A stretch of DNA of 7,674 nt from Ignavibacteria bacterium UBA6688 (GCA_002454845.1 DKJQ01000133.1:13921-21594), one strand, 5' to 3'. Counted from the first letter of the stretch, positions 1 through 6,491 are shown. Translations and numbers: made by a program. Notes: a model not told the origin generated them from the letters alone.

Positions 1-452
1 AGGGGACTGTCATGGGCAAGGTTGAATTTGCCGATGGGCGATAAGAGGATCCCACCTCGAAACGTCAGCGCCGGATGAATCTCGAAATCCAGGAAAGCAA
101 ACTCGAGCTTGATCTCTTCGGTTCCATGTTCAAACTCCAGTTCGGCGGCCACCCGCAGACGGTCTGAGACAACCGAATAGGTAAAGAGATTGAACCGCCG
201 TGCCTCGAACGATGGGGGCTCGTTGATTCCTTCCGTCCGTTCGAATTTCCAGAGAGCCTCCATGTAGCCGCCGATGGCCGTACGGCCAAAGAGACGGGTC
301 ACAAACGGCTTATCGTAATATCCCCCTGTCACAAAAGGGCGTTCGGCTTCCCGACCGGTTGTGTCCTGGAAAGACTCCGGATGAAGAACTCCCCCGAATG
401 CCCAGGCCGTGGCCATGAGAAGGACACATGCTATTGAAAATACATTCTTCAT
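1..452 (-). CDS. Outer-membrane barrel (porin-like) protein, 3' part missing
   Basis: Only the first 150 codons lie in the window; the gene continues past the left edge. The protein starts MKNVFSIACVLLMATAWAFG, a Sec signal peptide with a short basic start and a hydrophobic core. The mature part alternates polar and hydrophobic residues with many aromatics, for example RRFNLFTYSVVSDRLRVAAE and then EIKLEFAFLDFEIH. This is the pattern of transmembrane beta strands and tight turns. It ends in RGGILLSPIGKFNLAHDSP, which resembles a segment seen in phosphate-selective-porin-type and other uncharacterised barrels. The start is firm: ATG at 452-450 overlaps the TGA of the Rieske gene at 451-449 (ATGA), so translation is probably coupled. 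Being last of the three visible genes after two exported redox lipoproteins, it may form the outer-membrane channel of that module. The substrate cannot be read from sequence. The barrel call is inferred from pattern; the secreted nature is well supported. Confidence 0.65.
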   Translation of the reverse strand, partial: MKNVFSIACVLLMATAWAFGGVLHPESFQDTTGREAERPFVTGGYYDKPFVTRLFGRTAIGGYMEALWKFERTEGINEPPSFEARRFNLFTYSVVSDRLRVAAELEFEHGTEEIKLEFAFLDFEIHPALTFRGGILLSPIGKFNLAHDSP

Positions 453-895
453 GATCGGAGTTGGATCGTCAATTGGTTGTTGATGAACTGAACGGGATAC
501 CGTTTAAGCGGTTCCTCGGCCGGTCCACGGACCACAACGCCTTCCAGGGTATAAGTGGAACCGTGACATGGACAGCGGAAAAACGACGGCTCTTTTCGCA
601 CCATGCAGCCAAGGTGCGTGCATACAGGAGAGACCGCGGCGTACGACCCTTCACCGATACGGACAATCAACAGGCTTTCGTGATGAGACGGAACCTCCAC
701 CTCGATGGTTCCTCCCTCAAGAGCCAGTTCAGGATACTTCCCGGGGTCCAGAATCACCTTTCCCACCGAGGCGGATGCCCTATAGGTTGGAAGCCCTGTC
801 GCACACCCGCTTGCCGCGAAGAGCGCGGGAAGCAGCGTGACCGTCAAAGCACCGGTCTGCTGAAGAAAGATCCTCCGGCTCAGTGGAACCTTCAT
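449..895 (-). CDS. Tat-exported Rieske [2Fe-2S] lipoprotein
   Basis: A 148-residue electron-transfer protein with a Rieske domain in its C-terminal two thirds. Both cluster boxes are intact: CTHLGC at residues 92-97 and CPCHGS at 108-113. From the family, C92, H94, C108 and H111 bind the 2Fe-2S cluster, and C97 and C110 form the stabilising disulfide. The N-terminus carries a twin-arginine motif (SRRIFLQ) followed by a hydrophobic run and a lipobox-like AASGC with the cysteine at residue 31. It is probably exported folded by Tat and then lipid-anchored. ATG at 895-893 is preferred over GTG at 901-899, because the GTG sits inside the ribosome binding site. No cytochrome b or other bc1/b6f subunit is nearby; the partner gene upstream encodes a di-heme oxidoreductase. 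It is therefore better read as a stand-alone periplasmic electron carrier than as a respiratory complex III subunit. The family call is very secure; its redox partner is inferred. Confidence 0.94.
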   Translation of the reverse strand: MKVPLSRRIFLQQTGALTVTLLPALFAASGCATGLPTYRASASVGKVILDPGKYPELALEGGTIEVEVPSHHESLLIVRIGEGSYAAVSPVCTHLGCMVRKEPSFFRCPCHGSTYTLEGVVVRGPAEEPLKRYPVQFINNQLTIQLRS

Positions 896-900
896 ACTCA

Positions 901-906
901 CCCCTT
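901..906 (-). promoter_or_regulatory. Ribosome binding site deciding the Rieske start
   Basis: On the minus strand the sequence reads TAA-AGGGGTGAGT-ATG. The Shine-Dalgarno match AAGGGG begins within the TAA stop of the di-heme oxidoreductase gene and lies 5 nt before ATG 895. An alternative GTG at 901-899 overlaps this site and so could not use it. The overlap of stop codon and ribosome binding site suggests translational coupling. Confidence 0.7.
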
Positions 907-2129
907 TATAACGAAAGAAGAAACGCGATCAGGGCGTCCTGATCCTGTTTCGAGAGAGCAAGAAAACGTCCCCTTGCCCCTGCTGCTTCTCCACCGTGAA
1001 GTCGGATTACTTCGGCTAATTCGAAGGTACGACCGTCGTGCAGATAGAAAGGGTTTCCCCCAAGATGATCCGCTACCAGGCGCATACCCCACAGCGGAGA
1101 GGTACGCCATTCCGTCCCCTCCGCCTCCCCCTCGATGAAGTTGTCCTCAAGTTCGGGACCCATGTCGTGAAGGAGCAGATCGGAATACAAGGGAACATCG
1201 ACCTGACTCAAAGCCGCGATGCTGGGATGTGTCCCCGTCTTCATGGAAGGAATGTGACACGATGCGCAACCGACTTGTTGAAAGAGCTGCTCCCCCTGCA
1301 GCACTTGCGGACTGACTGGCCCGCGCTTCGGCGGAGCCAGACCCCGCAGGTAGAAGAGTACGTCGTCGATGGTTGAGCGCGATACCTCAGGTTCGGGGAC
1401 ATCATCCCCCAACGTTCCGTTCGCAGGATGCAGGTTTTCGAACGGAAGGACATCGGACGTGATACCCATATCCTGATGGTACGCGTTTGCAACCTGCTGA
1501 AACAGGAAAGCGACACCAGCCTTCCGGCCAAATTTTCCGACCGAAGGTGTTTGAGGTACGCCCATCCAGTCCGGGGGAACCACCATGTTCGGGCGGCCCG
1601 ATATACCGTTACCGTCCGCGTCATTCGGATCGGCGTAAGCGAGAATGACTGCGTCCGGAATTGCTTCGATCAGTCCAAGCCCGAAGACCAGCGGACCGCT
1701 CCGGATGGAGATCGCGTTTGCGTGTGCAGGAAGCATCTCCGGGACAGCGCCGGGAATGGCGCGTTCCTGGAGTTGCGGCCCCCCTTCTGTATACAGCGGA
1801 TCGAAGACGCCCCCTGTGTTGCGGCCGAACCGGATCAGGTTGGTCCTCGGATGCCCCTTGCCATCACCGGAGTGGCAACTCTCGCACGAGGGTTGGTTGA
1901 AGAGCGGTCCAAGCCCCTCCTTCACAGAAAACACTTTTTCAAAAGCCTCATCGCCGCGGGCAAACGCGAGTTGCTGTGCACGGGTCAGGCCCGGGAGAGG
2001 TTGGTCGAAGGATTCGCCTTCCTCCACCGGAGCGGTAAAGAGCGCAGCGCAACCCGACATGGCACAGAGTGCAAGGATCGAGCCCGCCAATATCAACCCA
2101 GCCCATGTATTGAATCGTACGCTTCTCAT
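906..2129 (-). CDS. Di-heme oxidoreductase lipoprotein (DUF1111/DHOR family)
   Basis: A 407-residue c-type di-heme protein of the family often labelled thiol oxidoreductase, a distant relative of bacterial di-heme cytochrome c peroxidases and MauG. It has two heme-binding CXXCH motifs, CESCH at residues 82-86 and CASCH at 288-292. It also has conserved family segments: GLGPLFNQPSC before the first heme, an Asp/Asn-rich DPNDADGNGISG near 167-178 (possibly calcium binding), GKFGRKAG near 198-205, YSDLLLHDMG at 315-324, EWRTSPLWG at 340-348 and HDGR at 364-367. The N-terminus is a signal peptide ending in a lipobox, LCAMSGC, with cysteine 27, so it is a predicted periplasm-facing lipoprotein. 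ATG at 2129 has only a weak ribosome binding site (AGAAAG). It is the first gene of the operon with the Rieske and barrel genes and sits behind a promoter carrying an iron-box-like operator. From memory, DHOR genes often occur beside imelysin/IrpA iron-uptake genes. The reaction catalysed by the family is unsettled. Confidence 0.92.
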   Translation of the reverse strand: MRSVRFNTWAGLILAGSILALCAMSGCAALFTAPVEEGESFDQPLPGLTRAQQLAFARGDEAFEKVFSVKEGLGPLFNQPSCESCHSGDGKGHPRTNLIRFGRNTGGVFDPLYTEGGPQLQERAIPGAVPEMLPAHANAISIRSGPLVFGLGLIEAIPDAVILAYADPNDADGNGISGRPNMVVPPDWMGVPQTPSVGKFGRKAGVAFLFQQVANAYHQDMGITSDVLPFENLHPANGTLGDDVPEPEVSRSTIDDVLFYLRGLAPPKRGPVSPQVLQGEQLFQQVGCASCHIPSMKTGTHPSIAALSQVDVPLYSDLLLHDMGPELEDNFIEGEAEGTEWRTSPLWGMRLVADHLGGNPFYLHDGRTFELAEVIRLHGGEAAGARGRFLALSKQDQDALIAFLLSL

Positions 2130-2159
2130 GACTTTCTGATTCTGATTAGCTAATTTTGA

Positions 2160-2177
2160 ATTTAGGGTAGCCTAAAT
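2160..2177. promoter_or_regulatory. Putative DtxR/IdeR-type iron-repressor operator
   Basis: The 18-bp inverted repeat ATTTAGGGTAGCCTAAAT has eight of nine complementary pairs; the only mismatch is G2167/G2170. Compared with the DtxR/IdeR consensus recalled from the literature (TWAGGTTAGSCTAACCTWA), positions 2162-2180 match at 15 of 19 places, including 13 of 14 in TTAGGGTAGCCTAA. The repeat overlaps the last three bases of the minus-strand -10 box and the predicted start of transcription, where a metal-bound repressor would block RNA polymerase. A second, perfect 10-bp palindrome (ATTAGCTAAT, 2145-2154) lies in the leader and might be an auxiliary half-strength site. The repressor itself is not in the window. 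Confidence 0.62.
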
Positions 2178-2203
2178 ATAAATCAAGGCCAACAGAATGT
2201 CAA
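2175..2203 (-). promoter_or_regulatory. Sigma70-type promoter of the di-heme/Rieske/barrel operon
   Basis: On the minus strand a perfect -35 box TTGACA (2203-2198) is followed after exactly 17 nt by TATATT (2180-2175), a five-of-six match to TATAAT. Transcription should start near 2168, giving a leader of about 38 nt before the ATG at 2129. The surrounding 100 bases are clearly more AT-rich than the flanking genes. The -10 box is embedded in the DtxR-like inverted repeat. This is the strongest promoter-like sequence in the window. Confidence 0.8.
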
Positions 2204-2288
2204 CTCCTTTTTCTAAAAAATGAAGAGGAGAGCAGCCTTTGAAATCAGGGTCATTCTTGTTTCTCTTTGAACTTTGCCGTATCGTTGA

Positions 2289-3413
2289 GTGCCATCACTG
2301 AAAGAACTCCTCACTGTGACGAGAATTCTGATTATCGATGACGATGCCATGGTCCGGGAGATGATTGCCACGGCTTTGGAACAGGCAGGGATGGAGCCTG
2401 TTCAAGCCCCGGATGGTCAGCAGGGAGTTCAGGTTGCCATCTCCACCCAGCCCGACCTGATCCTGTGTGATGTTCAGATGCCCCGTCTCGATGGGTACGC
2501 CACGCTCGCCCAACTCAGGAAGAACCCGTCGACTGCCACCATCCCGTTCATCTTCCTGACCGGCCTCTCAGACCGAACCAATATACGACAGGGAATGGAC
2601 CTGGGGGCGGACGATTTCCTTTCAAAACCCATCACTGTCCTGGAACTCCTCGGGGCAATCCATTCCCGGCTCGAGAAGCGTCGATTGACCAACGAGCATG
2701 GCGAACGAAAGCTGGAAGCGCTGCGGTCGAGCATTACCCTCTCTCTTCCTCATGAGATTCGAACTCCCCTGAGTGGGATCATCGGATTCGCCGAAGTGCT
2801 GCGGGATGATAGTGCGGACCTCACACCTGCCGAGATCTCCGATATGGCAGGCCTTATTCTGAAGTCCGCAAACCGGCTCGGCAATCTCACGGAAAACTTT
2901 CTTTCGTACGCCCAACTGGAAATCCTCGCGTCCGATCCGGACCGCGTGTCCCTGCTGAGGACCGAACGGACGGCCATGCTCGACATGCACATCGATGAGC
3001 TCGCCAGGAAGAAACAAGGGGAAGCGGGTCGTGGGGAAGATATTGTGGTGAACCTCACCGGAGGTGAGGCCGCCATCTCCAACGCTCATATGCGACGGGT
3101 CGTGGAAGAATTGGTTGATAATGCGGTGAAGTTTTCGGCCCCAGGTACGCCCGTGCATGTCGTAACGGAGAGGACGGGAGGCATGTTTCGCCTGTCCGTT
3201 ACGGATCGGGGCATCGGTATGAGCGACCGGCAGATTGCGGAAATCAGTGCATACAACCAATTCGAGCGAACCACGAGGGAACAGCAGGGAGCCGGACTGG
3301 GTTTGGCGCTCGTCAAACGGTTGATCGAGCTGTACGGTGGGAGCGTTGTTCTTCGAAGTGAGTTAGGGAAAGGGACGACGGTAACCGTTACACTCCCCAT
3401 CCCCCCCTCGTAA
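2289..3413 (+). CDS. Receiver-histidine kinase fusion, soluble (REC-HisKA-HATPase_c)
   Basis: A cytoplasmic two-component protein of 374 residues, or 365 from the alternative start. Residues 11-130 form a receiver domain with the acidic pair D17/D18, phospho-acceptor D61 (CDVQMPRLDG), T91 and K113 (SKP). A short charged linker leads to a HisKA domain with H-box HEIRTPL (phospho-accepting H155). The HATPase domain has an N-box at ELVDNAVKF (N278), a G1 box at DRGIG (306-310) and a G2 box at GAGLGL (334-339). All catalytic residues are intact. There is no membrane segment, PAS, GAF or other sensor domain, so input probably arrives by phosphorylation of the receiver or by protein contact. The listed GTG start at 2289 directly follows an in-frame TGA and has no ribosome binding site. 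GTG at 2316 (giving MTRILIIDDD) looks more natural, with AAAGAA 9 nt upstream. The gene is divergent from the redox operon, and no output regulator is adjacent. Confidence 0.93.
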   Translation: MPSLKELLTVTRILIIDDDAMVREMIATALEQAGMEPVQAPDGQQGVQVAISTQPDLILCDVQMPRLDGYATLAQLRKNPSTATIPFIFLTGLSDRTNIRQGMDLGADDFLSKPITVLELLGAIHSRLEKRRLTNEHGERKLEALRSSITLSLPHEIRTPLSGIIGFAEVLRDDSADLTPAEISDMAGLILKSANRLGNLTENFLSYAQLEILASDPDRVSLLRTERTAMLDMHIDELARKKQGEAGRGEDIVVNLTGGEAAISNAHMRRVVEELVDNAVKFSAPGTPVHVVTERTGGMFRLSVTDRGIGMSDRQIAEISAYNQFERTTREQQGAGLGLALVKRLIELYGGSVVLRSELGKGTTVTVTLPIPPS

Positions 3414-3426
3414 CGGGAAAGCGGAT

Positions 3427-4152
3427 TTAGTCCTTCTTTTGCGCATCCTTTCGCTCAAAAATCTCATCCCCCAACCCGGTGTTGATCCGATAGTTTGAAT
3501 AGATCACGCTGATCATCCCGCTCCTGATCGAACGCTGTCTTTCGTCCAGTTGCGGCGTGGGGGTCGCTGTGGGGTCGCCCCCTCTTCCGGTTGTATCACG
3601 ATCGGGGGCTTCGAACTCCGCCTTCATCGATTGCGGCATCCAGTATCTCCCCTCCAACAGCATGTAAGCAAAGGACATCGTCAACACCCTGCCTTGGTAG
3701 GGAATGGTCTGCATCCGGACGATCGTCCAGTTCCTCTCGTCGACCCAAACGAACATCTGCCTGAGCCGCGTGGATGCCTTCTTTGCTGCCAACTGCAGTT
3801 TGGTAGCCTTCCCTTCTCCGAGGTCATCACTCCCTGCCAGGGACACATCATAATGCTCACGCATTGCCGCCGGATCGATCGTCAGCCCCTCCCGCGGCAG
3901 CATGGTGAAGCTTGGCGATTCAAAGTGGACCTTGTTCGGATGTTTGAAATACATCTTCGCCTGCATGCGGGGGATCTTCATCCTCTCCATATCGACTTCC
4001 GCCTGAATATCGACGATGTAATCCTTCACCGCGAACATGCGTTGCTCGACATTCAGAAGGATTTGGGCCGCTGCCGGCGGCTTCTGCGCCTCTGCATCAT
4101 AAACCACCACCAGCAGGGCCACGCCGGTGATCATTCCCCGCAGCAGACACAT
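3427..4152 (-). CDS. Secreted LolA/RseB-fold-like protein (outer-membrane lipoprotein-sorting-like)
   Basis: A 241-residue secreted protein. The N-terminus MCLLRGMITGVALLVVVYDAEAQ contains a Sec signal peptide with probable cleavage near A22. The mature region begins with a helix (AAQILLNVEQRMFAVKDY) followed by long alternating strands, including MYFKHPNKVHFES, typical of the open barrel shared by LolA, LolB and RseB/MucB. The C-terminus has NYRINTGLGDEIFE, resembling the tail of 'outer membrane lipoprotein-sorting protein' family members. A low-complexity TATPTPQ loop precedes it near residue 200. ATG at 4152-4150 is chosen because it shares one base with the symporter TGA (TGATG) and has an AAAGGGA ribosome binding site. 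An upstream in-frame ATG at 4185 would put a charged stretch before the signal peptide. It may bind a lipid or lipoprotein in the periplasm. It is not clearly the housekeeping LolA, and family membership rests on pattern only. Confidence 0.7.
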   Translation of the reverse strand: MCLLRGMITGVALLVVVYDAEAQKPPAAAQILLNVEQRMFAVKDYIVDIQAEVDMERMKIPRMQAKMYFKHPNKVHFESPSFTMLPREGLTIDPAAMREHYDVSLAGSDDLGEGKATKLQLAAKKASTRLRQMFVWVDERNWTIVRMQTIPYQGRVLTMSFAYMLLEGRYWMPQSMKAEFEAPDRDTTGRGGDPTATPTPQLDERQRSIRSGMISVIYSNYRINTGLGDEIFERKDAQKKD

Positions 4153-5609
4153 CACATCCCTTTTGTATCGACAAACGGTTTCCACTTTTCCTCCGGTGAT
4201 GGGGGGGTGAACAGGCTCACGCCGATCAGGCAGACGATGGAAGCGATGGCGGCAGGGATGATAATATAGTCTGTCTCCATAGCGCTTTCCGGTACGATGA
4301 AGTTATACACGGTAATCGCGAGCGTCGTCCCCATGCCGGCAATAATGGAAGAGACTCCGCCGGCAACCGTGACCCGCTTCCAGAGAAATGCCGCGAGCAG
4401 CGCCGGGGTGATGCCCGCTCCCACCATGGTGTATGCCGTAAACGCCATGTCAAGGATGGTCTTGAAAAAGTTCGCCAGGACGAACGCGACGATACCCAGG
4501 ACGACGATCGAGATCCTCTGAAAACGGACGATCGCCGGCTGCGAGACATCCGGATTGATGAAGCGCTGATAGAAATCCCTCGTGATGTTCGTCGAGGGAA
4601 TCATCAGGAACGAGTTTGCCGTGGACAGAATGATCGCGACCGCGGCGCACAAGAGCAGCACCCCGGCCGCCGTCGGAAGATCAAACCGTGCGAGGTGCAG
4701 GATGATTGTCTCCGTGGTCGCGCGGTCGATGGAGCCGTCGGCGCCAACAAAGGGGGCGAGGTTGATGTACTTGGCGCTCCCAAACACGGCAAGGGCGCAC
4801 AGCATGCTTTCGACGATGACCACGCCGATAATCATCATCACGACCGCACGCCGGGCAGTCGACTCATCCTTCGCGGCGAAAAATTTCTGATACATTCCGC
4901 TCTCACCCAGCAGCAGGAAAAACGTGGGGAAGAACACCCCCATCGCCCATGTCATGTTGTGCGTTCCGAACGCGGTAAACCGGTCGGCGGGCAGGGTGGC
5001 AAGCTGCTCTGCCCCGCCGACTGCTGCATACACGAGCGGGACGGCGATCAGGACTCCGATCGTCATCATCACACCGTTGAAAAGATCGATGGTAATGATC
5101 GAGACCATCCCGGCAATCACGGTAAAGAGGATGACGACGGCGCACGTAATCGCGCCCCCCCAAAGCGGGTCGATGCCGGTGAGGATATTCAAAAGCCTAC
5201 CGCCACCGCGGAACTGGTAGCCGGCGATGGTCAGATACGCGATTATGACCGCCGAGCTCCCGAAAATGCGCGCAGTGGAGTTGTAGCGCTTCTCCAATAT
5301 ATCCGCCACGGTATACTGCGAAATCCTCCGCACACGGTGGGCAAGGAAGTAGACGATCGCGATCCCGACCCAGGCCCCCGCGCTCATCCAGAGCTCGGAA
5401 AATCCCATCCGAAAGGCCAATCCGGCCCCTCCAAACAGGCTCCCCGACCCGATCCACGAACAGATGAGGGTGCCCGCCAGAAAGACCGCCGACGTCTTCC
5501 TTCCGGCAACCATGAAGTCATCCTGCGTTTTGACGGATCGGCCTTTATAGACTCCAAAACCGATCAGGACGGCAAGATACACCACTACCGCCGCGAGATA
5601 GATATCCAT
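4152..5609 (-). CDS. Sodium:solute symporter (SSS family)
   Basis: A 485-residue inner-membrane protein with about 13 hydrophobic segments, the usual SSS (TC 2.A.21) size and layout. Family features include an N-terminal membrane segment followed by DDFMVAGRKTS, the helix region SWIGSGSLFGGAGLAFRMG (51-69), MYQKFFAAKDESTARRA (239-255), and ILSTANSFLM (327-336). In the last, S329 and T330 align with the paired hydroxyl residues of the Na2 sodium site in vSGLT/PutP-type transporters. A conserved VGAGITPALLAAFLWKR stretch lies at 396-412. It should couple Na+ entry to uptake of a small solute; the substrate (sugar, amino acid, carboxylate or other) cannot be told. The start ATG at 5609 has a good ribosome binding site (GAGG at 5619-5616, 6 nt before). 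The gene lies 45 nt after the ABC permease gene and shares one base with the next ORF, so it looks like the third gene of a four-gene operon. Confidence 0.94.
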   Translation of the reverse strand: MDIYLAAVVVYLAVLIGFGVYKGRSVKTQDDFMVAGRKTSAVFLAGTLICSWIGSGSLFGGAGLAFRMGFSELWMSAGAWVGIAIVYFLAHRVRRISQYTVADILEKRYNSTARIFGSSAVIIAYLTIAGYQFRGGGRLLNILTGIDPLWGGAITCAVVILFTVIAGMVSIITIDLFNGVMMTIGVLIAVPLVYAAVGGAEQLATLPADRFTAFGTHNMTWAMGVFFPTFFLLLGESGMYQKFFAAKDESTARRAVVMMIIGVVIVESMLCALAVFGSAKYINLAPFVGADGSIDRATTETIILHLARFDLPTAAGVLLLCAAVAIILSTANSFLMIPSTNITRDFYQRFINPDVSQPAIVRFQRISIVVLGIVAFVLANFFKTILDMAFTAYTMVGAGITPALLAAFLWKRVTVAGGVSSIIAGMGTTLAITVYNFIVPESAMETDYIIIPAAIASIVCLIGVSLFTPPSPEEKWKPFVDTKGM

Positions 5610-5654
5610 ATTCTTCCTCTTTCTTTGATGGATGACTTCAAGTACTTGTCCGTC

Positions 5655-6491
5655 TCAGGACAAAACATCCTTCCGAACGAAAATGAACCACGTGGCTCCC
5701 AGAAACGCGGCGGAGTACGCCCCAAGCACCAGGGCGTCGTTCCCGATCGCCGACCAGGGAACGGGATCCATAAACACCTTCTGCCACAGGTTGGTGTAAT
5801 GCATAAAAAGATACGGGCGTACCGATTCGAACAACTCGACCGGGATGGTTAGGATGACAAGACTGACGATCAACACCCCCATCGTCCCGACGATCGGCCC
5901 GATGGCATTCTCCACGAATGAAGAAAAGAAGAACGACAGGGAAGCAATCGTCAGCATCATCCATGCGGCAAGGCTATAGCCGACAACAAACCGCCAGGCC
6001 ACATCCGCTTCGGGGAGAACTAAAATTCCGCGGTTGAACACGAAAAGGTCCCCCCGCCCCAACAACGGTATTGCCAACCCGATACTGAGAGCGCCGAGAA
6101 AAAAGACAAACAGAAAAGTGTACAGGAGGGTCGTGATATACTTGGACAAAAGAATTTTCGTTCTGGAGACGGGCCTGATCAGGATCAGGCGGTAGGTTCC
6201 GGCGGTCGCCTCTCCCGCCAGCATATCCCCCGCTACGAACGACACGAGGAGGGGAATATGCACCCAGAGGCTGTTCATCATGTTGTACGAGACGAGCCAG
6301 CCGTTGAAGAGGTTCCCCACAAAGAAAAAATCCTGCTGCAGGGAGCGTGTCATCCCCTGAAGAAACCTCCCTCCCTCCATCTTCATCGCCACCTCGATCA
6401 GGGGGACGATCAGGAGGATGAGCGCGAAACCGATATAGGTCCGCTTCTTCAAAAAGGTCTTGAGGAGTTCGAAGTAGACTATACGGGCCAT
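5655..6491 (-). CDS. ABC-2-type transporter permease
   Basis: A 278-residue integral membrane protein that should pair with the ATPase encoded just upstream. About six hydrophobic segments can be seen, near residues 19-35, 68-90, 119-142, 166-190, 196-218 and 252-272. The segment GEATAGTYRLILIRPVSRTK at 93-112 is the cytoplasmic coupling region typical of BcrB/NatB-like ABC-2 permeases. The N-terminus MARIVYFELLKTFLKKRTY is also characteristic. ATG at 6491 is chosen because the family signature begins immediately after it. An in-frame ATG at 6587 would add 32 non-family residues and overlap the ATPase stop, and the longer open frame back to 6806 runs through the ATPase gene in another frame. 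The ribosome binding site for 6491 is weak. The cargo is unknown; relatives export peptides, antibiotics, Na+ or help build envelope structures. Confidence 0.92.
   Translation of the reverse strand: MARIVYFELLKTFLKKRTYIGFALILLIVPLIEVAMKMEGGRFLQGMTRSLQQDFFFVGNLFNGWLVSYNMMNSLWVHIPLLVSFVAGDMLAGEATAGTYRLILIRPVSRTKILLSKYITTLLYTFLFVFFLGALSIGLAIPLLGRGDLFVFNRGILVLPEADVAWRFVVGYSLAAWMMLTIASLSFFFSSFVENAIGPIVGTMGVLIVSLVILTIPVELFESVRPYLFMHYTNLWQKVFMDPVPWSAIGNDALVLGAYSAAFLGATWFIFVRKDVLS

Noticed and set aside
461..1138. Plus-strand open frame of 225 codons opposite the Rieske and di-heme genes
   Set aside because: It is antisense to two genes with clear catalytic motifs, has low-complexity R/P-rich translation and ends in a proline run. 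It is a shadow frame.
2239..2267. Plus-strand promoter for the kinase (TTGAAA, 17 nt, TCTCTT)
   Set aside because: The -35 box is fair, but the -10 position has no resemblance to TATAAT. No convincing plus-strand promoter was found.
2220..2270. Possible 16-codon leader peptide on the plus strand starting ATG AAG AGG
   Set aside because: It has no ribosome binding site and no attenuator-like structure after it; too short to support.
2622..3260. Minus-strand open frame of 212 codons within the kinase
   Set aside because: The plus strand encodes all receiver and kinase motifs without interruption; the opposite frame shows no family features.
3401..3407. Runs of seven identical bases (3401-3407, 4201-4207, 7588-7594) as phase-variation tracts
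   Set aside because: The runs are short. Two encode ordinary residues near protein ends and one is intergenic; nothing in the genes suggests switching.
5646..5663. Hairpin TTGTCC-GTCTCA-GGACAA at the end of the permease gene
   Set aside because: The stem is only 6 bp, overlaps the stop codon and has no T tract, so it cannot be called a terminator.
4695..5852. Plus-strand open frame of 385 codons opposite the symporter and permease
   Set aside because: It lies antisense to the symporter and permease genes. Its composition is rich in H, D, R, G and P with no domain pattern, as expected of a complementary-strand frame of a GC-rich membrane gene.
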